NCBI GenBank assembly: GCA_028455995.1
Contig: JABELC010000007.1
Span: 558,001 to 622,000 of the forward strand
Source of the DNA: Scleromitrula shiraiana
Taxonomy: Eukaryota; Ascomycota; Leotiomycetes; Helotiales; Sclerotiniaceae
Direction: 5' to 3'
DNA: 64,000 nucleotides
The notes under the pieces are model-generated. The model was given only the letters and a program-made list of their open reading frames with translations, had not been told where the DNA came from and did not search any database. A program made the translations under genes and the position numbers. Below, in pieces: positions 34,144-46,218 of this stretch. Each line of letters opens with the position of its first letter. Positions within the stretch are counted from its first letter, which is position 1.

Positions 34144-37100
34144 CTATTCCACGCCCGGAACATCCATAACTCCTCTACCAAAGAATTCACTAATTGTACC
34201 AAACTTATCCGAACTTCTAGCCAGCACATCCAAAAACATATCATGCCGATCTGCACTTTCATCCTGAGCACGCCTAATTGCTTTGATGGTATCATTTTCC
34301 TTCTTGCAGGTTGGGCAATCGCCTTCCACGTTCCCTTCATCATCGATCTTCAAACACCTTTGATGGAAACTATGCTTACACAAGAAGTGTACGGTTGGAA
34401 GATCCAATTGGGTACTGCAGAATGAACATCGAGTCGCATTGAAAGTTTGAGGCTTTTCGGATAATTCTGCTATTTCTTGACGTTTGGTCTTTGTATCGGT
34501 ACGATAGGAGTTGATTAAGCGGCGATTGGAAGCAATCTCCTTGCGTTCACGTTCAATGGTTTGTTGAAGGTAGGTTTTCACCATGCCCATCGTTGCGACC
34601 GCGTTAGTGCTCAAAGTCTGAATGACTTGTAAAGGTGCCATCAATCCATCGGCATCAATTTTTGCTAGAACTGCATCTAACTCATCACCGGCTTCTTCTA
34701 GAACCTTTGGATCTGAAGTGAAATAGGCCAATGCAGCTGGATATAATTGGGGTTCTTCTGGGCCATATTTGCGCAAAGCTTTGATAGCGCCACGGGTGTC
34801 CTTTGCTGAGGTATAAGATCGGAAGATATCAAATCGTAATCCAGCCTGCTCACGAACGAGAGTCGTGCCATCCTTGAAGTCCGAGAGATGAGAGAGTAGA
34901 AGTACGTTAGAGATATCAATCGGTATGTCCTCGCCTTCGATAAGCTTTTTGGCTTTGCCCTCCCACTCTTCTCGATTTTGTCCTTTCTTTTCATTTGATT
35001 TATATAAGTACATCTCAAATAGAGTGGTATATAAGTCAATTTTATCACGTTCCTTAAGGCCCATTTCTTTCAAACAAGCCTCCAAGAATACAATAAATTC
35101 TTCTGGATGGTCTACGAACGAAGAGAATGCAGTCCTCGGTTGTGGTGGGTTATACGCAGGAGGCGGTTCGAGATCTTCAACTATCTGGCCATCAAGAGGT
35201 ACGGGATCGACGTTACCCATAGTTGCTGGGGAAGCGACTGTGGATGTGTTCAAAAAAGGAAGAGGGAGTAGATCCCTCATATTTTGTACTGCATTAACAG
35301 CACCAGCGGCAGCATGAGCAGCATACCCATGTTGATGTACAGGACTATCAGAAATTACGATGTCTTTCGTGGGTCGGTAACTGCCTGTGTAATAATCGAT
35401 GAAAAATTGCGTAGTATCCTTTGGACAATGCTCTAAAAGAACTCTCGCATATTTCATAAGAATGGGATAGGCCTGGGAAAGTCAGCATTCGTGCGGTGGA
35501 GGGATCTAAATGTGCTTACAGATTCTGGGTCTAAACGCCAAATATACTTCAAAGCTTCGGCATATCGTTTCGAATCTTCAATAAGTATATCGACTACTAG
35601 TTCATTCTCGCCATGCTTTGTTGCGAGGTATGCTGCTTGCTCATAATAACCACCTTGCCGGCACATTGTGATTGCCGTATCAAGATCAAATTTTAGATCG
35701 CCTGGTGATTTAATGAATTTTTCGAGTTTGTCAATATCTTTCAACTTGGCATAGCAGTTCAAAAGTAAAGTGGTATGGTCAGCAGTAGCCTTATGATGTT
35801 CGTGAAGCTCTTCCAAATACTCGATGAGATTATGTATGCGTTGAGTGTCAAGGTACTAAGTATGTCAATTACAGTCCAAGAAAGAAGGTCGAGGAAACGT
35901 ACTTTTCGAATGACTTGCGATGGCTCTGTGCTATCGATAGCCTTCAAATATTGCTGCATAGCACCATCATAGTCACCTTTCTGGTACAGAAAATCGCCAG
36001 ACTTTCGGAAAATCATGTTTTGATGCTTTGAATCCATGCCTGCTTTCTGAGCCAAGTTGATGGCGTGCACAAAGAGGTTTCTTTGATATAGAATTTCAAG
36101 TCTTTGCTGTAGCGGCTTCTCACGGTACCGATATATCTATTCTACTGTTAGTTATGATCAAATTTAGAGCCAGCGATCCCTTACCTTTCCATCTTGTGTT
36201 AATGTAAATAAATCACCCCAGATCATGAATAAATCCTTGACTTGTGAGACGAGCGACTCTGAGTGGGCAACGAATTTCAGATCCGTATCCAATAAAGTGA
36301 ACGTCGAAGTGTTAAAAATATCCTCGGCATGGGAGCCGCCAAACCTTCGAGCTGTACTGGATTTTGCGACGGTAGTTGTAGCAGGCGGAGAGACAATAGC
36401 AACATAATCCCCATGCACCGCTACCAAGCTTTTCGGGCCATCATAGCCATAGCAAGAGTTCCGACCATCAACTCTATAATAGTATATAGCATCATCCCGC
36501 ACAACTAAGATATCTCCATTCTTTTTATCTGCTGTCATGCATCCGACACCACATCCAGAATCCTCCACAGGTCTGGCCGGTTGACCTTGACCCCTTCCTG
36601 ATATAACAAGCTTGACTAGTCGTGAAGTGGTAGCAATATATAGATTAATGAGTCGATCTTCGTCGCGGAATGCCACACCAGTTATTGGTTCTTCGGATTC
36701 GTGAACTGTTCTCTGCTTGGCTCCTCGATCGTGGATTAAATCCCCCCTTATAACGGTAACGGCGCCATTCGCAAAGCCAACCGCCAATTGGGACAAATCA
36801 TCTAGTGCAGTGAAAGCTGATATCTGACGGGTGTTAGTAAGACCCTCCTGAGATATGGGCCTAGGTAATTAAACCTACAGGAAACTGCTTTCGTCCATTC
36901 TGGATACTGAGGGTAGATTGACATGTTGGAAGGCCCGTTTTCTTCACCGGTTTATCCAACGCCCAAACTTTCAACACAGGTTCGTGTGATAAGTCTTCCT
37001 AGAATCCATCAGCTTTTGGTAATAGAATTCCATATACGTCCACCTACAGCTATTGTAACCAATAAAGATGTGCCCTCCACTTGTTTCATGTGCGTTATAG

Positions 37101-37363
37101 AGCCAGCATCGTGTGCTTGGAATGTTCGCAGGATTTTGAATGATGAAGACAGGATTCGTACAATGCCGTCATAGCTTCCTGTGAAGAGGTTCTCAGAACC
37201 ATAGCAGACGCAGCTGATCTCGTTGTTCTCGAAGAAGGATTTACTTTCATCGTCGGGTGGTTTAACTTGGCTGACCTCGAAGAAATCGAATGTTTTCCAC
37301 TATCCTCATTAGTAAATTGTGCACAGAGGAAAATTTAGGCCTGCGAACCGAAGTTAAAGCCAT
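34144..37363 (-). CDS. VPS11: Vps11/Pep5, HOPS/CORVET tethering subunit with C-terminal RING
   Basis: There are seven exons: 37363-37349, 37299-37048, 36998-36879, 36823-36185, 36136-35903, 35855-35520 and 35472-34144. All joins keep frame, giving 974 residues. It begins MALTSWKTFDFFEVSQVK, the standard fungal Vps11 start. The first 400 residues form a beta-propeller (SCVCYGSENLFTGSYDGIV, AVGFANGAVTVIRGD), followed by an alpha-solenoid with clathrin-type repeats (LLNCYAKLKDIDKLEKF, AAYLATKHGENELVV). Near the C-terminus is a RING-H2: CSFCSTQL, then FLCKHSFHQRC and CPTCKKE, with both His ligands. Vps11 is a core subunit of the HOPS and CORVET complexes that tether endosomes and vacuoles before SNARE-driven fusion. 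The first exon is just five codons, with a non-canonical GTTCGC donor. It is transcribed away from the neighbouring MFS gene, with 692 bases between their starts. Confidence 0.95.
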
Positions 37364-38055
37364 ATCAGCAACTCATCACACTCATAGCGATTTATAAGTA
37401 GAGATAGTTATTGTCGGTGTTTACACGATTAAGATCCAGATGCACACAAGGCTGCTGGGATTAAGCTCAAGAAGCTAATCTGATTGCTAGCACGCACGGA
37501 CCATATTTTCCAGCAGTCCGCTCCGCGCATATCACAAACCTACAGCACTGAAAATGGATATGATTCTTAAATACAGTACTATGAAGATATGGGATCTGAG
37601 TATCTACTCCGGTGCGTTTTTGGCGCGGCAATACATATAGTACAACGCGATGCCACCTATCCTTGAAATGTCATACCATTTTCACTGGCGATTAGAACTA
37701 GCCGGCAGTTAAGACTTCATCAGGAGGTAGTTGTCACACCTCGAAGAGAGTACCGCTAACAAGATGTCTAATTCGTTCCTGTCCACGCGGACCCGTTTTC
37801 CACTTCATGTATAAAATCCATAAATGTTCCATAATTACCCAACTTGGATGAAACGATCACGTAACCCCTCCACCAAATGAGATCTTCGTTTAATCCCTTG
37901 TAACAGGGCCCTCATTCTTGAACCTCATTCGCCGTGTTTTGGTACGCGCACCCCCATTTTCCATATAAACGTCTTAGATACTACATCCAACGTCATCTGT
38001 ACTGTGCCCCCATGATCTTTCAAAGCCGACGACAGGTAGATATTAATATGCTTCA
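37364..38055. promoter_or_regulatory. Shared divergent promoter, VPS11 (-) and MFS transporter (+)
   Basis: This 692-base region lies between the two start codons and must hold both promoters. I see no ORF of interest and no obvious TATA box near either start. Confidence 0.6.
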
Positions 38056-40213
38056 ATGCCCATCTTCAAGAAAGAAGATGAAGGGCCAGATGCTCCTTCA
38101 TTCCCAATGCGACCTCTCGCCAAAAGAACGGGTAGTTCCGCTCGATACCAGCCGCTCGAGGAACCAGAGACTTCACCTAAATTCAGGGGTAATGGGGTAG
38201 AATCTAGAATCGAGGAATACTCGCCTGAATTAGATGGTGACAAAGATGAAGATTTGGAAGATACAACACGGTTGTTGCTATCAGAAGACCCCCTAGCTTT
38301 GGGAATCCCTGCGTCGGAGAAGAGGTTCTGGTGGCAGCGTTCAAAGTTGCGATACAATTCGGATGCTATAGCAACACAGCCATCTGTGTTCGACGATCCA
38401 AAAACTGCAGAGGAGTATGCACCCCCTGAAGAATGGGAGAACTATCATCGATTTGACCCAAATGTACGATGGACGTGGCGTGAAGAGCATGCTTTGGTAC
38501 GAAAGATTGATATTCGAATCATGTTATTTGCTGCTATTGCGTTTATGGCTCTTGAGCTGGACAGAAGTAATATTTCTCAAGCATTGACGGATAATTTCTT
38601 GGAAGACCTGGGAATGACTCCAAACGGTAAACTGTTACTCTAAAAATTGTGACAGACTGAGAACTGATTTGTAAATCAAGATTATAACCTTGGGAATACC
38701 GCTTTCAAATTTGCTTTCCTATGTGCAGAGTTGCCATCTCAATTAATAGCCAAATGGATCGGGCCAGATATCTGGATCCCTACTCAGATGGTTGTATGGT
38801 CAGTGATCGGATCTGGGCAATTCTTTTTGAAGGGAAGAAAATCATTTTTAATCACTCGGGCACTTCTGGGCATGCTCCAGGGAGGATTTATCCCTGAGGT
38901 ATGTTCACTACATTGAAAAACCCCAGACAACCAAATTTGACGGAAATAACCTAGATCATTCTCTATCTCTCGTATTTCTACAAGCATCACGAGCTTTCGC
39001 TTCGTCTAGGTTTCTTCTGGACTGCCTCAGCTATGGCCGACGTATGTGGAGGATTTCTTGCCTTTGGCATTCTTCATCTTCAAGGAGTCCGAGGCCAAGC
39101 AGGCTGGCGTTGGCTCTTCCTTATCGAGGGTATGCTCACTTTAATTGTCGGACTTCTCGCCGCAGTCCTCATGCCATCCTCCCCTACCTCGACTGCATCG
39201 TTTTTCCGTGGTCGAGAAGGATGGTTCACCGTTCGCGAAGAGCTAATCCTCACCAACCGAGTACTTCGTGACGACCCCTCCAAATCATCAATGCATAACC
39301 GAGAACCACTCACCCCCAAACTTCTCATCCAATCGTTCCTCGATTACGATCTTTGGCCTATGTATATTCTAGGACTCACGTTCCAAACACCTATGACTAC
39401 GCCCCAGAACTATCTAACTCTAACGCTGAAAGGTATGGGTTTTGGAACATTCAATACCAATCTATTGGTCATTCCCAGTCAAATTGGTCACATCATAACG
39501 ATGCTCGGTCTCACATATGCATCCGAAGTATTCTCCGAGCTTACACTCACCGCACTGATTGGACAAATCTGGGCACTCCCATTCATAATATTTATCTACG
39601 CTGTTGATATAAATTCCATAAATCGCTGGGTAGCATGGATAATACTCACTCTTCTCCTATCATACCCAAACGGTATGTAATCTTCGTTCCCAGCACACCC
39701 AGTCGTCTCATCTCATCCCATTCCATGCCATACCAAATCAGCAATCTACTAACATGCGCAACCCAGCCCATCCCCTCCAAGTAAACTGGAACTCCCGCAA
39801 CTCCAACACCGTCCGCTCCCGCACCGTCTCCGCAGCCCTCTACAACATGTCCGTTCAAACATCCGGCATAATAGCCGCAAACATATACACCGATTCCGAC
39901 GCGCCACGATATAAAAACGGTGCGTTATCCCATCCACACCTCTCCTTTCCGCTCCCCTCTCCCCTCCCCCTCCCCCATCCAACTAAACTCCCCCCTACTA
40001 ACCCCCCACCCCATCCTCCTAGGAAATCTCCACCTCCTCCAACTCCTCCTTCTAAACATCCTCCTCTACCTCCTCACAAAACTCTACTACATGAAACGAA
40101 ACGCGTATAAAGAACGCATCTGGAATTCATTTAGCGAAGATGAGAAATTGGATTATTTGGCCACGACTAAAGATGAGGGGAATAAGAGGTTGGATTTTAG
40201 GTTTGCGCATTGA
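38056..40213 (+). CDS. Major facilitator superfamily transporter (Dal5/anion:cation symporter type)
   Basis: Five exons are joined in frame: 38056-38626, 38681-38898, 38955-39672, 39767-39919 and 40023-40213, giving 616 residues. The first 150 residues are hydrophilic and acidic (phosphorylation-prone, cytoplasmic). Then come about twelve membrane segments beginning at IMLFAAIAFMALELDRSNISQAL (about 157). The DRSNISQAL motif, AELPSQLIAKWIGPDIWIPTQM and RALLGMLQGGFIPE are hallmarks of the fungal allantoate/nicotinate/vitamin permease family, plasma-membrane proton symporters for small anions and vitamins. The substrate is not predictable from sequence. The loop between TM6 and TM7 is long and basic. 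The intron at 39920-40022 is very pyrimidine-rich (CCCCTCC), so splicing there may be inefficient. Confidence 0.9.
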
Positions 40214-40707
40214 GCTTTTTGTGGTTTAAGTATAACATGTTAGCTTAGGTTAGGTTGGATTGGATTGGATTGAATTAGGGTGTTAGATTATGATAGAAAG
40301 ATTGTCATACTTAGAATGAAAAATGGGGTGGTAGAGATTTAGAAGTATAAGCAGTATAATTAGAGAGCAAAAAGATGATACGAGTCACAAATGGAGAATA
40401 GAGTATGAAATATGTGCCTTTTTGGAAATTTTGATTCTAAAACAAAGGCTAATGCTCGAAAATACAATTTAAAGAAGTGAGCGGCCTGACTGTTACCATA
40501 GACCATTATACGCTGAGATTCATATCGTTCCTCCATTCCCATGCCCCTATCATAGCGAAGTAAAAAAGACTCCTGTCTGTCATCGCAAAAGGAAAAGTTG
40601 GCGGTAAGTAGCAGTAATACAATTATAAGCAACCTGAATGATGTCCCGAGGTCTTAACTTGATCGCTGTCCTTACTGACAAGCCTAAATATCAGGTCGGT
40701 AGTACAT
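40214..40707. other. Intergenic region between convergent genes
   Basis: This separates the 3' ends of the MFS and YRA1 genes. It includes a TTAGGTTAGGTTGGATTGGATTGG repeat-like stretch near 40246-40270. No gene is seen. Confidence 0.6.
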
Positions 40708-42522
40708 TTACTAATGCGAGATTAGTATGAAGGCTTACACGAAATGGGTGGGAAACATACCAAAATTTCATCATCCATGGTTGCGTCACCGTTAGTGGTC
40801 GGTTGGGCGACCTCATTTGTAGCTTGTTCGCCAGTTGCGGCACCGGCTGCGTTTCCACTGTCCCAATAATCTGCCATCTCCTCATCGAGCTCTGCCGCAG
40901 TCTTCTTAACAGTGCGAGGAGCAGCACCCCCACGGGAACCTCTCTTTCCACCCCTCTTCGAATTTTGAGCATTGTTAGTGTTCTTAGTGATGGATGCAGA
41001 CTTTGGCTGTGCCTTTGGTCCTCTAAATGTAGGGTTAGTAATCGTTTTTGATAACAGGAACATGCAGCCTTACGTGATACGATCGCCGAGCTTCTTGGTA
41101 GCAATCAAGGGAATTGCAGCAGACGACTGAGCGTCTACTAGAAGAGAAACCTTGCAGAGAGTTAGCAAAGGGTATCAAAGGTTCATGGGCTTGTTCTAAG
41201 CTTACGCTCAACATTTTGTTGTCGACCTTCACGCCCTTAAGTTTTCCAACAGCCTCATTAGCATCACCGGGTCGGTGAAAGGTAATAGTTGCTGTACCGA
41301 GACTGGCACCATTCTTTCCATATGCCATCTGGACAGATTTGGCACCTAGGCGGGCTTCGTTAAAGTAATCCTAATCATCAGAAAACACGGTTCGTTAGTA
41401 ACTGAAAAAGATATGATATAAAACTCTTTCATTCGACACCGAGTCTTTGTACGCAAGGGAAGGGTATCGCAAATAAATGATCGCATCAAAATCCGCCCAT
41501 GAGCAACAGCGAGCGAGCAGTAAGCGTTAGTAGCAATATTAGCACATCGAGCCGGAACCAATAATCCAAAGGATAGGTGAAGTAATCCTTATATCCTGAA
41601 GGCAACCAACAATATTGTGATGTTATGATCAATCAAATTGAGACAGTACTCCCATGCAACAGCGATTCCCCTCCAGTATCGCATCGCATATTGTGCTGCC
41701 TATGGCACAAGTTCAAGCCATTCAGATACAGATCGGATCCGCGTATGGAGCTTGTGTAAACATAGATATGTAAAGATATACTTCTAGTGAGGCGACACCG
41801 TGGTGTTGGTATGATGTCCTGTGCTATGCTGTTGCTCGGCCGCTGCGCTCGCTGAAGCCCCATCCTGCTCCAGACAACTCTCCTCAACTCAACAATTATA
41901 TGCAACAGCGTGTCTCCCATAAGATTATGATATTTCGTCTGCGCCATGTTCTAGATAAGGTGCTTGCCAGGCAACCTTCAGAGTCAATGGTCTTATGCAA
42001 TATTGTGACGAGCTCAAAGTCCATCCACCAATGCATCAAGCAGTGTGCGAGCAAAGGTGGGGAGAGGAGACAACATGATGGGAAATATCATTAAACAATG
42101 ACAGTCTCGAATTCGAATCAACTTCGAGTAATCAAGATAAGGCGTATCAAAATATCGATAAAATCTCGTAGGTCGTCATGACCTCATCGTTAACATACCT
42201 TCATCTGTTGCTCTGTAACATCTGTGGGCTATAGAAAGTTAGCCGCTGAGGGACTGTAATAGAGGACAACACTAGTACATACCAAGTTGCTAACCATAAT
42301 TCGTGATCCCAAACCTCCGCCTGGAGGACCTGTTGAGATTGCCTTCGTGGCTCCCTTTACAGGTTTTCTGTTCTTTGTAATACCTCCAACTGGCGCAGCA
42401 GTTGCAGTTCGACCTCCTGTGGCACGACCGCCACGACGGTTGTTGTTACGACCACCACGACCGCCAGTACTGCGCTGAGTGGCGAGGATTTCATCAAGAG
42501 ATTGACCGAGTTTCCCAGACAT
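40708..42522 (-). CDS. YRA1: Yra1/ALY-REF mRNA export adaptor
   Basis: Exons are 42522-42283, 42228-42199, 41370-41206, 41150-41074, 41022-40761 and 40710-40708 (stop codon only), giving 258 residues. N-terminus: a conserved helix MSGKLGQSLDEILATQR (the UAP56/Sub2-binding element), then an Arg/Gly-rich region (RGGRNNNRRGGRATGG). The central RRM (about residues 75-145) has RNP2 IMVSNLP and RNP1-like SLGTATITFHRPGDANEAV. The C-terminus is basic RGG (KRGGKRGSRGGAAP) and ends with an acidic helix KKTAAELDEEMADYW typical of REF proteins. The family couples splicing and transcription (TREX) to nuclear export of mRNA by handing it to the Mex67 receptor. The second intron (42198-41371) is 828 nt, over ten times the norm for this window. 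If the last intron is retained, translation adds VCFPPISCKPSY instead of stopping after DDEIL. Confidence 0.92.
41371..42198 (-). other. Unusually long (828-nt) intron inside YRA1
   Basis: The donor is GTATGT and the acceptor CTGATGATTAG, and the intron interrupts the RRM after PTDVTEQQMK. Frame is kept across it (42199 to 41370). Short ORFs within (for example 41633-41947 on the minus strand) have no domain. In budding yeast YRA1 also carries one exceptionally long, inefficiently spliced regulatory intron. Confidence 0.85.
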
Positions 42523-43730
42523 TTTGATGATTTTTTAGAGTTTTCTTTGTTTTTTAAAGCTGAAGGGATCGAGACTGGTTATGGGTCGCAACGTTAGGTT
42601 CAATAAAACGAAGGATTGTAAATCGAGCAGAGATTGATCGCGCTCGAAGGTGATATAGATGGGAAAGGCTAGCTGACTCTATTATTGATGCGCTGTAATG
42701 CAGTTGTGCCTGGAGTAAGGCTTCTGGCTGTAAACGCGTTTAAAGGTGGATTGGCAATTTGAAAGTTCGCGATTATTGAGTTTCGATAAAAGTTCAAAAT
42801 CGCGGCTTTAATGTTATTAATTTTAAAAAAGTTTGTAGATTGAGGAGATGTAAGAAGTATTGGAGACGACAAGATGAAATTACCGATAAAGGTTGGCCGT
42901 CAAAGATTTATTGTCGTTGAGTTGATGAGTTGAGTTGGGCGAGAGATTTGAGGATAAAGAAGGATGGAGAAGGAGAAGGGAAAGGAAGGGGAGGTACAGG
43001 AGGCTGAGTTATTAATCGAAAAAACCAAGAAGCTTCGCGACTGACTCTACGCTAAGCTATTTAAAGAACGGTTCTACGGTTAGTCATATTGGTTAGTCAT
43101 ATTTAGATAGAAAGTCTAAACCACTTTTGGAAGTTGCATGATTTCTACATATAAATTTGATTGAAGAATCACATAAATTAATTAATAAATGATCATCGGT
43201 ACAGTAGAGTCAAAGTTGTTACTTTATGCTATTGTCTTCTACTGGGCATGCATGAATCTTCTATGGGGAAAGTAATACTTAGCTTCGTGGTAAGTGGCAA
43301 TAACATTCACCACGCTCCTATGAGAGGAGATATTCTAGGAATAAATATTATGTAGTTACAAGTATACCCAACTTCCATAGTCTATCCACTTCCAGGTAAT
43401 TTGAGCTGTAATAGAGTTGGTTCAGAGCAATCACCCTCCAAGATTATGTAGGAATCGTATTTTTGTATGGGAATTTTACTATGTGGCACGAACCACGACC
43501 TGCGAATCTACTACATATGCTTTTCCCTATGCCTCCAGGTATCCGCAAGATTTCCACAATATCTGACAACAGTTCTCCTCCCTAACGCCAAAAATTTCAA
43601 TATATCTCAGGCCAGCATGATGCAGATGTTTATCATACACGAATTGGCCTTCCCTATTCGTTGTCTCCTTGTGTGACAAAGGTGAGGCTCAAAAATCCAG
43701 TCATATCTGCTACTCCAAATTTTGCTTCGT
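42523..43730. other. Intergenic region, no gene seen
   Basis: This holds the YRA1 promoter (42523 onwards) and the OST4 3' region. A frame at 43467-43676 (+) and one at 42669-42872 (-) lack domains. Confidence 0.6.
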
Positions 43731-43898
43731 TCATCTAGCAACCAAGTTTGCTTTGGCATCTTGCGACGTAGAACCAGACTTTTCTGATTTGGGCTCTTCT
43801 ACAGCGTTGACTTCGAGAATATGGTAGAGTACGATGAGAAGCATTGCAGCTGAACCGAGAAAGATAGCAAGGCGATAGAGATCATCGTCGGAAATCAT
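43731..43898 (-). CDS. OST4: Ost4, oligosaccharyltransferase mini-subunit
   Basis: This 55-residue protein starts MISDDDLYRLAIFLGSAAML with the membrane helix FLGSAAMLLIVLYHILEVNA. The MISD(E/D)xLxxLAI...LIVLYH pattern is that of yeast Ost4, the small subunit of the ER oligosaccharyltransferase that holds Stt3 together with Ost3/Ost6 during N-glycosylation. Only one membrane segment is present, as expected, and the tail (EEPKSEKSGSTSQDAKANLVAR) is longer than in yeast. The longer frame upstream to 44060 is a 5' untranslated region; the ATG at 43898 was chosen because the family begins exactly there. OST4 is easily missed by annotation pipelines because of its size. It is divergent from TMA46. 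Confidence 0.93.
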   Translation of the reverse strand: MISDDDLYRLAIFLGSAAMLLIVLYHILEVNAVEEPKSEKSGSTSQDAKANLVAR

Positions 43899-44656
43899 TT
43901 TGGAAAACTGTATCGAAGAGGAATTGGATTTTGATTTGATTCGATTCGAATTGATCGAGGACGATAATGAGAGGAAGCCACGTAAGGTATTTTTCGATTG
44001 ATGAATGAGCTTTGAAAATGTTAGAAAGTGACTCAATTGGTTTTGGAAAACACTTGCCAAGTGTAAGGTAACGACTTACCTAGGGTTTTGACAATTACAT
44101 CAATTGATGATTCGTTTGATATGTTTATTGTTGTTACCGTTGCTGTTAATTCAAGACCAGATGTAGAGGATACGCAAGCTCCGGGGTTTATTAGTTTCGA
44201 TAAGGCCAGCTTGAAGTTCTAAGGCTAATATAATAATAAATGATAGAGCCCCGACCCCCGAGAGAGCCACCACTAATAATAAATAAGAGTGAAGCTTTCA
44301 CTTATGGAGTAGTTTTCCATATTGGAGCATATATATGTATGTCATCCTTATTAATCTTTTTTTCGCTAATTTAACCACTTAAAATTCACCCCACCAAATT
44401 CAAGATCAAGTCTTCATTTCGTAATGATTTTACTTTTTGACCTCTCAATTTTATTACCACCACTGACTGCCCTTTGGCATTCTTACCACCGAAAAAAGAA
44501 ATTCGTCTCAGCAACGGTCATTCGTCTTTACACCGAAGTAATATAGATCAATTCGACTTAATATATTGTGAAATATCATCCCGTAATCACAATACACCTC
44601 AATACAATAGTATACAATACAACCAATAGAACTGCGATAATCAATAAATCGACATC
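43899..44656. promoter_or_regulatory. Shared divergent promoter, OST4 (-) and TMA46 (+)
   Basis: The 758-base region lies between two housekeeping start codons. No ORF is seen except short untranslated-region frames. Confidence 0.6.
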
Positions 44657-45774
44657 ATGCCTCCCAAAAAGAAAGACAACAATGAGCCCAAAAAGAAGGC
44701 AGTATCGGTGGCAGACAAGACCTTCGGTATGAAAAACAAGAAAGGAGCAAAGGCACAAACTCAAATTAGCAGACTGGCTCAGAGTGGTGGAGGTTCTGCT
44801 GAGGAGAAAAAGAAGAAAGCCGAGAAAGAAGCGCGAGAAAGAGAAAAGGCAGCTTCAGAAGCCCAGAAAAAGGAGGACATGGAGTTATTGAATAAGCCCG
44901 TTCAAGTTCAGAAAGTTGCATTTGGAGTCGATCCCAAAACTGTTCTCTGTATATTTTACAAGAAGGGGCATTGCGAAAAAGGAAGGAAATGTAAATTTTC
45001 TCACGATTTGAATGTCGAGCGAAAAACAAATAAGATTGATCTGGCTCAAGATCCTAGAGAGGCGGAAGCAGAGAAGCGAAAAGAAGAGACTTCCGACGAT
45101 TGGGACGAAGAGAAGTTAAGATCAGTAGTACTTTCGAAGAAAGGAAATCAAAAGACAACAACAGACAAAGTATGCAAATACTTCATCGAAGCAGTGGAGG
45201 AGGGAAAATATGGTTGGTTTTGGACCTGTCCAAATGGAGGAGATAAGTGCATGTATCAACATAAGCTACCACCAGGGTACATAATACTCATTCCGCCGAA
45301 TTTTCTATTTATCACTAATCGTTCTACAGATTTGTCTTAAAGACCAAAGAACAACGTGCTGCAGAGAAGGCTCTCTTGGATAAGTCACCTCTCAAGACTC
45401 TCACTTTGGAAGACTTCCTCGAGTCGGAACGGCACAAGCTTACTGGTACATTGACACCGGTCAACCCCGAAACTTTCGCAAAGTGGAAGGCTGAGCGCAT
45501 GGATAAGAAAGCAGGAGAGGAGCAAGCTAGACTTGCCAAGGAAGCTACTGGTCGTGCCATGTTCGAGAAGGGTGATTGGGAAGCTAGTGGAGATGAGGAT
45601 GAAGACGATGATGCTGAAGATGATTTGGTGTGGAACATGGAGAAACTACGACAAGAGACAGAAGCTGCCCGCGAGAAGAAGGAATCTGAGCGATTAGCAA
45701 ATCTCTATGGTGCTGGCGCAGCTCCAACTCCTGCGGTCAATGAGCCCGCTGACAAGGAGGGGGAGGCCTCCTAA
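44657..45774 (+). CDS. TMA46: Tma46/ZC3H15-like CCCH zinc-finger protein
   Basis: Exons are 44657-45276 and 45330-45774, giving 354 residues. The N-terminus is Lys-rich (MPPKKKDNNEPKKKAVSVADKT) with the conserved KTFGMKNKKGAK motif, then two CCCH fingers: CIFYKKGHCEKGRKCKFSH (about 98-116) and one opening CKYFIEAVEEGKYGWFW and closing CPNGGDKCMYQH (about 173-202). The C-terminal DFRP segment (LEDFLESERHKL, TFAKWKAER) is the part that binds the Rbg1/DRG1 GTPase. The family protects DRG GTPases from degradation and associates with translating ribosomes. The acidic stretch DEDEDDDAEDD is typical. No unusual features were seen. Confidence 0.95.
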
Positions 45775-46218
45775 ACAAATCAAGAACTCAACATCCATCA
45801 TATTTTTTTGGCTTCATATTTGAATTTAGCGTTATCGGGTCAAGTGGAATTGATTCGCGGGACTTAATTGGACTGGGAATAAATGGTTCAGGACCAACCT
45901 TTGGAATTGACGAAATTGCGGAAGATGAACACAATCTACGTCGGCCAGACTACTCCGGCCAGCGATGACGAGAACCATAGCTTTGCGATAGTAATACGGG
46001 TCATGTACATCGAACTACACTCATTATATGCTCACTGGATTTGAATGGGATTTCTATCTGAATGGTACTATTTATGTCTCTGTCAATTTCTCGCTCCACA
46101 AATCCTCTACCATATAAACATGTGCATATGTTTGTTTCAGCAGCAACCTTTATCTCTCTCATCCAGATCACTAATACACGGTTTTAGCACCCAAACTTAA
46201 CCAGCGATCTAGTACAAC
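45775..46218. other. Intergenic region between convergent genes
   Basis: This holds the 3' ends of TMA46 and the copper transporter gene. No gene is seen. Confidence 0.6.

Noticed and set aside
33855..34169. Plus-strand ORF of 104 codons overlapping the 3' end of VPS11
   Set aside because: No domain, poor composition, and partial overlap with VPS11 coding sequence on the other strand.
43899..44060. N-terminal extension of OST4 to 109 residues
   Set aside because: Ost4 starts exactly at MISD in the family; the extension is Ser/Asn/Lys-rich leader sequence.
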